DNA from: Limnephilus marmoratus
Lineage: Eukaryota > Arthropoda > Insecta > Trichoptera > Limnephilidae
NCBI GenBank assembly: GCA_917880885.1
Contig: OU862920.1
Coordinates: forward strand, 42,381,019-42,445,018
Length of the DNA: 64,000 nt
Direction: 5' to 3'
The notes below the pieces were generated by a model. It had not been told where the DNA came from and ran no database searches. It worked only from the letters and a program-made list of their open reading frames with translations. Positions 12,081 through 23,800 of the stretch are shown piece by piece. Within the stretch, counting starts at the first letter, position 1. Every line of letters starts with the position of its first letter. The translations under genes were made by a program, and so were the position numbers.

Positions 12081-12449
12081 TATTTTTAAAACAGATATAA
12101 TGTTACGAATCAGCTAATAGCTATTGAACCTCACTTATTGTCCCACGATTGGCGATAACTTATGTATATTTTTTCTCTTTTATAATTAAGCTATTGTGAT
12201 CAATTATTGCTAAGATTTCCTTATTACTTTTAATGTGATTTCATATAAAAAAATAACTAAGTATGAAATTCAGTTTTTTTAATAATAAACAATCATAAGT
12301 ATCTAAAAAAGTAGTTTTCTTTATTATATAGTTCATAATGGAAGACCTTGAAAATAATTACTAAACTTTGTTCCTAAACCAAGTACCTACATAATGACAA
12401 TTTTTCATTCATTCAACGTCTTCTACTGAACTCACCTTCTTTTTTTTTT

Positions 12450-12785
12450 TCTACATGAGCTCCACACAGGAGGCCCTGAGGAAAATAATTTCCCTCAGGG
12501 CCTATGTCATCTTTGGGGATGCTGTGTGGAGGGTTTTTTTAAGGAAAGGAGGGAGAGGAGAGTTCTGGGAAGGAAAAGGGTTTAAGGGGTGGGTAGGAAT
12601 CTGGGGTTCAGTATTTCCTGGTCATCCACCTCCAAGACCTAGACAAACCTCACCCCATGAACCCGGGCACCCCTGCTAAATCACCAAACGTAGCGAACCA
12701 CTTGGGGTGACCTATGGCAGAGGTGTTGTTTATCCAATAAAGGTTCCCGGGGCGGCGGTTCTTGGATTGGAGCTACAATGTCTGT
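12450..12785 (+). repeat. Interspersed repeat, family S
   Basis: It starts ctccacacaggaggccctg with a hairpin (ggccctgagg against cctcagggcc). Then come catctttggggatgctgtg, a purine-rich stretch, and aatccaataaaggttcccgggg-type sequence. At least six more copies are in the window: 19720, 26465, 31978, 35412, 42745 and 43415. The class is unknown; it has no coding potential. Confidence 0.6.
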
Positions 12786-13503
12786 GCCGAACACAGAGCT
12801 ACAATGATCATGTGTGATTGTATTGCATCACATTCAGTAGCTATTTTAAGAACACGGGCTCCATCGAAGCCCAGTAAAAAAAAATTGAAAAAAATCCGTA
12901 TCAATTTATTTTGGCCTTGTGGGATTGAACTCTAGTCCTACGGACTTACATTATGGTCACACTATCACAGTAGATCCTTACCAAAATCAGCCTAGCCCAA
13001 ATCTGAAGTGAAATGCCTAGAAAAGAGAAGGAAATCATATTTCTTCAAGTATGTTAAAGAATTTGCATTAAAGATTCTTAAGGCCAGTTATTTTACAAAT
13101 TAGCCAGTAATTGAACCATGTATCAATTTTCAAAGTTAATTTTCAAGTTCTGATATTATTTCGTTATTGATGTGAACCACCTTTTGGCACACCTAGGGGG
13201 GTAGAACCCACTATTGCATGGCAAGACGGGATGATGCTCTTGTATTTGCTTTTATTCTCACTGAAATTGGCAATGATTCTATTTTAAATAATAATACATT
13301 TTAAATTTTTAATACATACACCTTTGTGTAATTTTTAATAATAATAAAACAATTAATTTTTTAAGAAAAATATGACTTTTTAATTTTATTTTTTATTTTT
13401 ACTTTATGAGTAAAACCTCAAATTTTAATATGTAATTAAATGAAGACAATATTAGCTAAACTCAATCGAAAATCTGGAAACAGAAAAATCAGAAAAAGAT
13501 ATT

Positions 13504-13575
13504 TGCACCTCTGGGACTCGAACCCAGGACCTTTCGCTTTCCAAACAAATGCGCTAACCACTGCGCCAAGGTGTC
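13504..13575 (-). tRNA. tRNA-like sequence (pseudogene or SINE head), anticodon GGA if folded
   Basis: On the - strand it folds as a cloverleaf. The D-arm has GCGC/GCGC, the anticodon arm has loop TTGGAAA, and the T-arm is perfect (CTGGG TTCGAGT CCCAG). The acceptor pairs at only 5 of 7 positions. A GGA anticodon would be Ser, but the long variable arm of tRNA-Ser is missing. A tRNA-derived repeat or pseudogene is more likely than a functional tRNA. Confidence 0.45.
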
Positions 13576-13899
13576 GATATCCGATTCGGTCATTTTTAAC
13601 AGTGACAAAATGTTTTCAAAACATCCAACACAAACATTGGGAAAGGGCCACAATGTTTATGTTTTCCGTTGCCAATGGAAAACAAAAAATGTTGACTCCC
13701 CCACCAAAGAGGGTACACCAAGATATGTACATGTTTTTGTCAATGTTTGTGCAAACAGTGCCGCCGAAGACACGGCTTTACACAAACTTTAAATGATTAC
13801 TCTCCAAAGAATTATTTACTATGATTTTTAATTAACAAAGGATTACTTTGTACAGAATATTTATTAGCACACAGCTTTTCTAATTCCAATTTATACACT

Positions 13900-13972
13900 G
13901 GCAGGAATCAAACCACCGAACATTCATTTCAAGTCAAAGGCACAGACCATTATGCTACAGACGATATCCATT
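13900..13972 (-). repeat. tRNA-like SINE head
   Basis: On the - strand there is a box-A-like TAGCATAATGGTCTGTGC and a box-B-like GGTTTGATTCC, separated as in a tRNA. The stems are degraded. It lies about 330 bases from the tRNA-like element at 13504. Confidence 0.4.
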
Positions 13973-14701
13973 TTATTTGTATTCTTTAATTTAATACTTC
14001 TTATAGCAAATTGGGTACCTAAAAGGGGTAATAAATTAAAAACAATTACAATCACAATTGATACATTTATTAAAAGAAGGCTGGCATTTATTAAAGGAAA
14101 GATGTAAGTATGTATTCCTTATTCTCAGAAAGATTTCGTATGAATTTTTCTCATGGAATGCCCCTCATAAAGAGTTACTCATTGTTTTAGTAACTTTTTT
14201 GCATTTTTGACATTACATATTTGATTATATCTTAAAAACTAGAAAAACGTCTGAACTTCTTTTGAGTTCCAGAATTCTTAACAATCTCTAACACAAAGAA
14301 TACTACACATCTATACTTATAGCTAATAAAGATTACATAAATGAAAATTGTGCGCTGCAAAATAAATTATTAAAGTAGACAAAAATGACAAATAACGGAT
14401 GGATTACAAAATACTTAAATACGTACTTAATAAATAAATTTGGTGTTAACCGAATACTGCCAGATTGCTGACACATTGTTGAAAATGTTTATGGTAAATT
14501 TTTTATTAAGTTTTTGTCAAATATTGGTCAGATAATAAAATAAAATAGTAGTACGGAGAAAAGCCCACCGTGTGACATGCCCAATTTTTTTTATATTTGG
14601 CAAACAATTTTATTGACCTGTAAAATTTATTTTGGGATCAAATTTGTATAATAATTCTTTGTTAGTTACAAACTGGCAAGTTAACGATTTAATTTCACCA
14701 A

Positions 14702-14926
14702 GGGGGTATTTCACAATAATTTGATAGCTTATCCACAGGGTAATGTGTATTTACGATTTATTTATTTATAAAGTCTGAGTTTACTAATTTGTACTCAAAC
14801 TGATGAACAGTGGCTATATATCGGATAAGTTAGCCGAGTTTTCTACCTGCTGTGAGTATTTATTTGTTTATTTATTAATTTGCTTTATCCTATGAATAGT
14901 TATCAAGAGGATGGTGAAATACACCC
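14702..14926. mobile_element. MITE with GGGGGTATTTCAC ends
   Basis: The left end is gggggtatttcacaataat and the right end is ggtgaaatacaccc, an inverted pair. Inside them is a second imperfect inverted pair around gatagcttatcc and ggataagttagc. The interior is non-coding and AT-rich. Confidence 0.5.
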
Positions 14927-15371
14927 GTACTTTCAGCTGCTTACAAATAATAATATTATCACAACAATTGGCTTGTTTCATACAATGAGCATCACAGAAA
15001 TGATCTATTCTGCTCTCATTGTACCATGCAAAAAATGAGCAAATGGCATTGATATAATGTTATAAGAGCGGATAATGAAAAACAAACTAATCGAGAGGAA
15101 GAACAAAATCCAAACAATATTGAGGAAAAATAATAATAATCGAGAACACAAAATTTTTGTAATGATAAAATAAAATTATTGATAAATAATGGAAATAAAA
15201 ACTAGTTAACTTCTATGACGTTATTTTATATTAGGATGAATTTGTTCTGATTTGGGTTTGTAAATGTTTACTACGAGAGCAAAAATAAATGCGAAAGCTT
15301 TTCTAACATTTAAGCGGTCGGTAAAAAAAAAAAAATATCTTCAAAGACATAAAATTTACTTTGTGGCACCA

Positions 15372-15533
15372 TTTTCAAATAAAAATTAATAAACAATTGG
15401 TTTTAATCACTTTTATTATTTAAAAAAAAAACAACAATGTTTCATAAGCAATGCTTATACTTCATTAAAAAAATACTTAAAACTAACAATAAAAGTGGTC
15501 AAATCTAAGTGTTTATTAATTTTTAATGAAAAA
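15372..15533. mobile_element. Short AT-rich MITE with ~50-bp inverted ends
   Basis: The left end ttttcaaataaaaattaat is the imperfect inverse of the right end attaatttttaatgaaaa. The similarity extends inward through cacttttatt and aataaaagtg. Confidence 0.5.
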
Positions 15534-16111
15534 AATTCCAATTCAATTTTAAACAGAAACTCATTAGATCAGATACGCACATTCCTACTTTCGTATACCT
15601 TATTCATTCATCTGAAACCCTTGAATATAATATTTGTTTTTTGAAATGGTAATGCTCTTTATTATTGATGACTAGCACTGGATACGAACTGGACACCACG
15701 TTTGAGCGATAGATTTTTATTTTTGAAATATTTGCAAGGATGTTTCACGATTTCCATAGTCATTAGATTCCCCGTTAGTTTCAATATTCTCGATCTGAGG
15801 ATTATGGATTCTGTTTGATTGAGTAATTTTAACCTAAGTATTTTTCGCCGCAATAACAACTTTAGCGTATTACTTTAAAAGAAAACAAGCACTTAATTAA
15901 CACTTATAATTTGAAGCGCATAAGCAAACTAATCTTATTTATAAATATGAACATAACTCACTCATAAGAAAAACGGATTCTAAAAACTCTTCTTACAATC
16001 CCAAATCGACTAGAGAAATCCTGAAACAAACCTTGCCGTTTGTGTCTAAACATTTTTCAGTGCAAATAATAATTTGCAAATCATCTCATTCACAGCGATC
16101 TTACAACAATA

Positions 16112-16200
16112 AAGATACTACACTTACTAATATAGAGACACTACACTTACTAACATAGAGATACTAAACTTACTAACATGGAGATACTACACTAACTAAC
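16112..16200 (+). repeat. ~26-bp tandem repeat
   Basis: Three to four imperfect copies of a unit containing actacacttactaacatag. Confidence 0.6.
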
Positions 16201-16378
16201 AATAATTTCTACACAATCTAAGAGAATAATGCTAGAAAGATTTTTATTTGAAATTAGTGGGTAAAAAAAATTCTTAAATCCAAAATAAAAATAAAAGAAA
16301 ACAGACCATTTCATTACATATTCGGAAGGAATTAAATATTTAATTGACTTGGTTATTTTGGAAATCAATCAGTTAAAC

Positions 16379-17379
16379 CAGGGGTTCCCAAAGTATGCGC
16401 CGCGGCGCTCTGGTGCGCCGTAGAAAGTAAAGAGGGGCGCCGTGAGTCGATCCTCCATTATCCGAAACCACAAATATTCGCAGGTAAAAATATGAATCTT
16501 TCTTTGCAAGGCAACAACACGCACATTCTGAAACTATCGGAGTTAATTGCGGCGTTTAGGAAGAAACTGCAGTCGTTGATAAAAAAATGAATGAAGGCAG
16601 CGGTCGAGATTGCTTCCCGCAAATATATAAATATGCGGCATCTAATGAACTTGTTGCCTCAGAAGACCTGATGGCCCTTTTCACGGAACACCTATCGAAG
16701 CTCACCGAATGGTTTTCGAAGTACTTTGCATGATGATGTCGAAAAATTTGCGTGGATACAAGATACTTTCGGTGCATAAGCTCCGCTAGGATTCACAACA
16801 CAAGAGCAAGAGAGTCTTAATGAACTCTCTTGCGACAACAGCCTCAAAACTAGATTCACCCGTTCCGATTTGGTGGAGTTTTGGTTATCGATTCAAAATG
16901 AATATCCAAATTTAACTTTGAAAGCTTTAAAAATTTTCATTCCCTTTGCCACATCATATTTATGTGAAGCTGGATTTTCAGCTGTAGCTGTAATCAAGAA
17001 CAAATATGGCTCAAAGATCAATGTGGAGCAAGAAATGAGAGTAGCAGTCTCTAGTCTTATTCCCCGCTTTGAAAAACTGTGCAGAAATTTGACTGAGTAA
17101 CTATTGCATTTAATTTTTTTCTTAAGTCTTTTTTGTTGTTCTCAGTTCCAATTCTGAATTCTTATAAATATAATAAAACTCAATTTTATATTGTGGATGT
17201 TTAAATTTTTGTGCCTATCTACCTAACTATTATTTTGTAGGTACCTATTTCTTTCGACTATAATATGTATGTATATATAGTCACTATATCTATTCCAAAT
17301 AGCTTACTAAAATAGGGCGCCATGGCAAAATACTAAACTTGTAAGTGCGCCGCGGGCTGAAAAAGATTGGGAACCCCTG
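16379..17379 (+). mobile_element. hAT transposon remnant with exact 8-bp TSD
   Basis: The ends are CAGGGGTTCCCAAA and TTGGGAACCCCTG. The flanking duplication agttaaac is exact (16371-16378 and 17380-17387). The ends and the encoded C-terminus place it in the hAT superfamily (Charlie/Buster-like). Only the 3' part of the transposase survives. It lies between the two convergent host genes. Confidence 0.92.
16870..17100 (+). pseudogene. hAT transposase C-terminal dimerisation region
   Basis: The open stretch contains VEFWLSIQNEYPNL, FIPFATSYLCEAGFSAV and INVEQEMRVAVSSLIPR. This is the conserved hAT C-terminal region also seen in ZBED5/SCAND3-type domesticated proteins. Recognisable but interrupted sequence lies upstream (DVEKFAWIQDTFGA, then a stop). 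There is no N-terminal zinc finger or catalytic core, so it is a remnant. Confidence 0.8.
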
Positions 17380-17387
17380 AGTTAAAC

Positions 17388-18073
17388 TATCCAGATCTGC
17401 AAGATTTTTAATTATTGTTTAGCTTTAGTGTAAATTTATGGAGCCCTTAAAGTGATTTTTTTGATTTGTGACGATAATTTCATAAAAATATTTATAAACT
17501 GTTTCTGGAAGACTAGCCCATGATAACAATTATGTAATCTTTCTACCATCTATCTTATCAAAATTGTTCCCACTCATAAATTCATCCTACATATTATATA
17601 TTTCCTCTCACAAATTTGTCTGAATTTAAAAAATCTTTTGACAAATTTGTTCCATTTCATGAATCCTCCTCTTATAATATCACGTGGCCTAGCCAAAGTA
17701 GTCTTTTATAGAGTCACTTTTACCCGAGAATATATTTAATATTATATAATTGTTAACATTCTAGAATAGATCCAACGCGGATACGAGTTTCCATTTCATA
17801 AAGCCTTCGTTTTTTAAACTAGTAGTCTTGTAATCGGTACATGAAGACGTAGCATACAAATTAAATTATAAATGGGGAGGAAAAAAGATAAAAAAGATTG
17901 ATACAGTTCCTACTAATTATGAAATGCTATAATATGCGCTAAACGCAGTGTATAATAAAAGTTATTATTATTATTAAGTTATCTGGAAAAAGGGTTTGAT
18001 GAACTTATATATAATAATTGATTACTTGAGGGATGCAATTTAATTGGTAACTTTAAACTATGGCACTAATTAT
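17388..18073. other. Intergenic AT-rich DNA
   Basis: Nothing beyond simple AT-rich sequence was recognised between the hAT element and the next MITE. Confidence 0.4.
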
Positions 18074-18236
18074 GGTGACCAGACAACTCAGAATGAACTC
18101 AACTGAACATATTCTTTGAAAATTAGGTTAGGCTAAGTTTGGTTTAAGTTATGGAATATTTTTCAATTTTTTAATATCTTTGAATGATTCTTCACAGAGG
18201 TGTTGAGTTGAGTTGTTTCTGAGTTATCGTGGAACC
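18074..18236. mobile_element. MITE, GGTGACCAGACAACTCAGAA family, copy 1
   Basis: The left end is ggtgaccagacaactcagaa and the right end is ttctgagttatcgtggaacc (inverted). Other copies are at 18360-18902 and 54987-55126. Confidence 0.65.
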
Positions 18237-18359
18237 CAAAATATAGCTTGTGTATGTTTCGTTGACAGTACTAACAAATTTTTTTCCATATCAGTTTTGA
18301 TAGCAAAACCATTTGTACAAATTTTCTGAAGATTTTTGATGCAATAACATGTTTTTTCT

Positions 18360-18902
18360 GGTGATCGTACAACTCAGAATCGTGCAACTAACATCTCATT
18401 TCAAAAGTCATTAAAAGTTATGAAAAAAAAATCGAGTGCAGTTTACACGCGGTAGAAGCGAAACTTTACCAAAACAATCTCAACCAATACTTAAAAAGTG
18501 AGGTCATGATCAAAGCGACCAATGAGCGCAGACCTCGCGTAATTTCGGTTTCATATCTCAACCAATAGGAGCCTTTAAAAGTGACATCATTATCAAATAT
18601 CGCCCTTGCGGTGATTTTTCACAAAAACGGCGGTCTACAAATTATCCAATTATTATTAAAGGGGCTGATGAGCGCTGTTGATGCGTCGCAAGTGCAGAAC
18701 CTAATCGTCACTTCCGTTTCATCCGAAATCCAAATCACAGCGGAGCTATAGAAGTTTCACTTCAATTAAAAAAAAAGGTTAAATAGGTTACATTAGATTA
18801 GGTTACTTTAGGTTATGGCCTATTTTTAATTATTTTTCATAACTTTTGATGACTTTTCAAAGGGGTGTTGAAATTGCATTATACTGAGTTGTTATGGAAA
18901 CG
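18360..18902. mobile_element. Second copy of the same MITE, split by a nested repeat
   Basis: The left end is ggtgatcgtacaactcagaa and the right part is actgagttgttatggaaac. Between them, at about 18431-18776, lies a member of the 'GTGAAACTTC' family (gtttacacgcggtagaagcg to gaagtttcacttcaa). Confidence 0.6.
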
Positions 18903-19715
18903 TTTATTCTAAACCGTATCCTGAAGCCTAAATCAATATAGGTATTTCATTACGAAATTGAATAATGCCATCAAAAAATAATCATGTGGAAGGTAAAAAC
19001 CGTCTGCAATGTAAATATTATTTTTATGCATTTTAATACTTCCGTAAATTTCTTTTAACGTCAAATATGACAGCACAACTCAGTTTTATCAAAAATACAT
19101 AAATACACTAATCATACACAGCACCAATCACATTGGCACGAAAATCAACGATAGAGTTATTCTAATCATAGTTTTACTAAAAGATTTTAATTAATGGATA
19201 TTTTAACGGAACATAGACTAGAGGCTTTTTCCAGTTTCTACGACTAGCTGAACCAACAATTGAAGTCTTCAGTTAGGTACTGAATAAATCAATCTTGTAC
19301 ATACCTAAATTAAATAAATAATAGCTGAAACAGCGCCGAATATAAAGGAGCCTAATAAGACAAAAGTAACGTAACATTCGTAAAAAACTGAAAACGATTT
19401 ACTTCTGATACTGGTCTGTAAGAGAAAGCAAAATAACAAAAATAGAGGTGGTTTATAAATATTAATATAAGACAACATAATAAGTTAGAAGGAATCGGTT
19501 TTCCTCATTATTTCGCTTGGGTCATAAATTGTGTGAAAGAGGAATTCCATCGAAAATATTTATAATTTGTTAAAAAAAAATATTTTTAATATATAACAAC
19601 AGCATTGATACTGAATAGCTATACAATAGTTATTCTGCATATTATAGTTGTTCTTATAATTAAAACAAACATAAAATAAACATGAGAATGGTTCTTGAGT
19701 TCAACAGCTCGGCTG
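18903..19715. other. Intergenic AT-rich DNA
   Basis: No gene and no delimitable element was seen. Confidence 0.35.
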
Positions 19716-19719
19716 TGTG

Positions 19720-19865
19720 CTTCCTCCTTCTCATTACATGGGTCTCTTCCTTTTGCCTGCTTTTCCACAGATAGATCCTCCGCACAGCATCCCCAAAGAT
19801 GACATAGGCTCTGAGGGAAATTATTTTCCCCAGAGCCATCCGTGTGGGTTAATGTAAAAAAAATT
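19720..19865 (-). repeat. Family S repeat, fragment
   Basis: The - orientation copy contains atcctccgcacagcatcccc and the gacataggctctgagg hairpin. It then ends near ttaatgtaaaa. Confidence 0.5.
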
Positions 19866-20379
19866 GATCTTAAAAATCAAAATAAATCTAAAAACTAAAA
19901 CTCAGCTCTGACGTCATAATTGCTCATATGCTTTCGCGGATAATATTGACGTATCGTCAGTTATAAGCAATAAGAGACTAAATAACTTTTTTGCTTATTG
20001 AGTTTTTGATAATAAAGTGTTCTTTGCAATCTCCTTTACGAATCTATTTTGTAAATCATAAAGGACGTTGTAAAGAAGATGTCAATCAGAGGTCATTAAA
20101 AACTCAATTTGGCAAAAATGTTACTTAGCCTCTTTTCGCACTTAACCGACTATGTGACGTCAACTATGCAAAATCTTGACGCCACTAAATTCAACACAAC
20201 TTCGTACTGTTAACACGAAAATGTTATTAAAAAGTACAAAAATACTGGCAATTAAGTTTAAAGAAGCGAAATGTGTTAAAAAATTAACCCATAATAAAAA
20301 CAAAGTTTTTTTTTACTGTTATACTACATCTATTTTCAATTTTCGGGCCATCTTTTAAGCCTTTTTAAGAGCATTGTGT

Positions 20380-20545
20380 TTGTGTGCGTGAGTGCCACCA
20401 AACGTTAATATAATGCATTGTCATCGACAATAAGTCTATCCGCCGAGTTTCAGCTCGATCGGATGTTGGGAAGTGGACTAATTTCCTCTTACAAGATTTG
20501 CATTAATTCATTCACGAAAACAAAATCGAAATTGAAATAGATGTA
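20380..20545 (+). repeat. Interspersed repeat with 'gtttcagctcgatcggatg'
   Basis: It shares cattgtcatcgaca/taa, gccgagtttcagctcgatcg and aatttcctctt with 38400-38675. The class is unknown. It lies just downstream of the path stop codon, possibly within the 3' UTR. Confidence 0.5.
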
Positions 20546-20623
20546 TTGAGGAAGAAAGAATAACTAAACCTCGAGTGGAATTCCTCATTAAACGTTTGGA
20601 AGTCCACAGGGTGTGCGTTCAGC

Positions 20624-20871
20624 TTAGCGCGAGAACTCGACGATGATGGCCGCCAAGGCGCTGTAGGTGCCGACCACCAGGCCGAACAGCCCGATGATGA
20701 CGAGGACTGTGTTCTTGGAGGTCATGATGACGCGCTGCTGGCGGGTGATGTGGTTCCACCAGACGCAGGACTCGATGATGGCGGGGAAGGCAAGCCCCAG
20801 GGCGGACAGGCAGAGGGCGCCAAATAGAGAGATGAACAAGTCCAGAGCTGGGACGGCCACGGCAAGCAAGA
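20624..20871 (-). CDS. path: path terminal exon: TM10-11 and stop
   Basis: The first two bases complete Phe. It encodes LLAVAVPALDLFISLFG, FPAIIESCVWWNHITRQQRV and VIIGLFGLVVGTYSALAAI, ending at TAA (20626-20624). The exon is distinctly GC-rich. The 6-kb intron before it holds at least five transposons. Confidence 0.92.
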
Positions 20872-23800
20872 CTGGAAAAGAGAGAACATTTATTTACATA
20901 ATTTATTTATTTATCCTTTTTCGATAGTTTGCATTTTCGACAGTTTGTACATGAGTAGGTAATACAACCAAAAAAGTCACACTACTCATGTACAATGAGT
21001 AACAACTATAAAATTGCTAGATGTCGCTATCTTTTCTTTTGCCTGTTTATTTTAAAGTGTTTAGAATATTGGATATTGATTTCACAAAAATAAAAACGTT
21101 AATTTTTTTTTGGATTTCGCAAGGATTCGAACATCCGTTCGCTGGATCTCTCTCTCTCTCTCTGGCCGCTGAGACTTATTAAGCGCCTTGCCCGCTGCGT
21201 TATCGCATTCTCGCACCGAAGCGTGAATTTATATTAGTTATTACGGCATTATATTAGAACCGAGGATCCGCCAAATAATAATAAATTTCAGTGACGCATT
21301 TTCGTTTCATCCGAATTTCAAATAACTAACGGGGCTAAAGAAGTTTCACTTAAATAAAACCAATTATGGATTTATTGAAGTGAAACTTCTTTCTCATCAT
21401 CATCATCTTTCGGATCATCCTTGTACTTTACTTGTAATAAGACTATAGGACAGCATGATAAGGAATAAGAAATAATTAAATGTAAGAAATAATATGAAGC
21501 CTAAAATGATATAAAACGAAAAATTACATGCAACAAAAAATTATCAACACATTGGTAACCATAAGAAGTCAGGTTCTACCAAAGATATTCAAATACGTAA
21601 GAGATACGCTATGATGTCCGCGCAACAGTCGGCGGACTACGACCTAATCAGGATAGTTTGCGTACGAAAAGTATTTGTTCATTTCGTTGATTTTTTGAAG
21701 GTGTGCATTAGTATTGGTTAACAATATAGTTTGAATACGGAAAGAATTCGTTCATTTAGTTTAACGTTCGTTTGGTTTATTCGTTAATTATTCGTTCATT
21801 TAGTTTATTTGTTAATTGGTAAACAATATCGGCGACACCCGTAAGCGCAGTCCCACCTAGTAAAAACTGCAGTTAGCACCTCCAGTAGCATAGTGAGGGG
21901 GGGGGGGGGGGACAGCCCCGGGTGCTACCCGAAGGGGGGTGCCACTCGTCCAAGATATTGCATATACATAACCAAGATATTGCAATTATGAACACGGTTT
22001 TCGTGGAGCCCCGAATTTTGTGTCGGTTATTCTGAAAGTTCTCTAGCCACCCCCGCCACCCCCCCCCCAGGATGGACCAATTTTTTGAAGTCGAAATTAG
22101 AGTTTTGAATTTCTCAAGTCAACTTTCATAGGGGGGGGGAGGGTGACACTATGCCCCGGGGGGGTGACATCCGCCCCGGGTGCCACCCATGCTAGTTACG
22201 CCACTGAGCACATCTATTATACAAGGTGTCCGGAAACTCGTAGTACAAGCGGGAAACTGGAGAATCCACATCACATTTGGAGTCGATTTTGTGGTTTAAC
22301 TTTTTTTGATTTGAGCTTTCGTTTTCGAGTAAATCGGGTCCAAAGTTGGAATTTTTTTGGTTAAAATTGAAAAAATTTTTCACTAGGGGGTTGATTTCAG
22401 CTGTGTAATGTCTTATAAAATGCAACGAAGGGTAAACCGGGCTCAAAATTTTTTTTAACCCTTTAGTTGCCGAAAAAATGTAAAAATAGAAAAAAAATAA
22501 TATTAAAATCGAAATGCTTAGATCGAAAAAAATAAGTTTTTTGGGTTCTCTACGTGATGTAGATTCACCAGTTTCCCGCTTGTACTACGAGTTTCCGGAC
22601 ACGTTGTATTTCAATATCTTTGGGTTCTACCCACAAATCAAATCACAACAGAATTATAAATATAAACAATAGAAACATAACATTACTCATGAAACATTAG
22701 AGAAATTCTTTTTTAATGACTTTTATGATTGGCAAGTTCGTAATTAAAAGTGTCCACTTAGGATTATAATATGTTATTGTGATTATTGCATAGTCTGTTC
22801 AGACAAGAATCTTGTTTACAATTCGTTTTGCATTGATCTACTTTGAACAGGACAGAAGAGCGTGTTGAACTCTCAAGTACATTCTTATTTAGCAACTCTG
22901 GGCAATGAACATAATTGTAAACTAATTTATATGGGAATAGTGTTAAATAATGTTTCTTTCATCCTTCAATTGCTGTACATCGTGTTGTGTGATGGGTGCA
23001 ATCCCAAGTAGGGATGTCGAAAGTGAAAAAAAATATCGATGTATCGATATTTATTAAAATATCAATATCGACGTCGATATATCGAGGAAAAAATATCGAT
23101 ATATCGGTAAAATTTTCAAGAGATTTTGCGTTTTTAAAATAATAGTGTATTCGCTCAATATTATCAATAGTAATTTTTATACACAATTTGCTTTTTTTAA
23201 TGCACAAAAATCTCAATAAAAATGAAGGTATTTTTATCACTATTCATTTTTGTTACGTAATAATTACAAAAATATCAAAAACTAAAAAGCTGTAAACTGA
23301 GACGCATACAATACAATATAAACGCATACAATATATATATATTTACATACACATACAAAGTTTGTATGCGTCTCAGTAACATTCTATTGGCGTATTAATC
23401 TGTCAAAAAGGACTTTGTGTTTGGAACAAGGTATAGTCAATAATCATAGACAATTGGGAACCAACACATAGGAGTGGCTTAAAAAAATGGCGAAAAATAG
23501 CAAACATTTCTATGTATGTACCTACACACATGAGATAGTATTGGTGATCACAAATACTAATGCAAAGACTATAGATTTGTAAGCTATTAATAGTTAAAAT
23601 TTTAACCGCCAGATGTCATGACCCAATTCAGTTACTTTTTTTCCGTTCGTTCCTATACGGTTTTGGATTCTAGTGACTTTAAATACATAAATTTAAAAAA
23701 ATATCGTTTTTGATACAATTTTCGATATTGGATATTTTGTATCGATATATCGATACAAAATATCCAATATTGAAAATTGTATCAAAAACGATATATCGAT

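Noticed and set aside
13504..13575. Functional tRNA gene
   Set aside because: The acceptor stem has two mismatches, a Ser anticodon comes without a long variable arm, and similar tRNA-like SINE heads are common nearby. Kept only as a tRNA-like feature.
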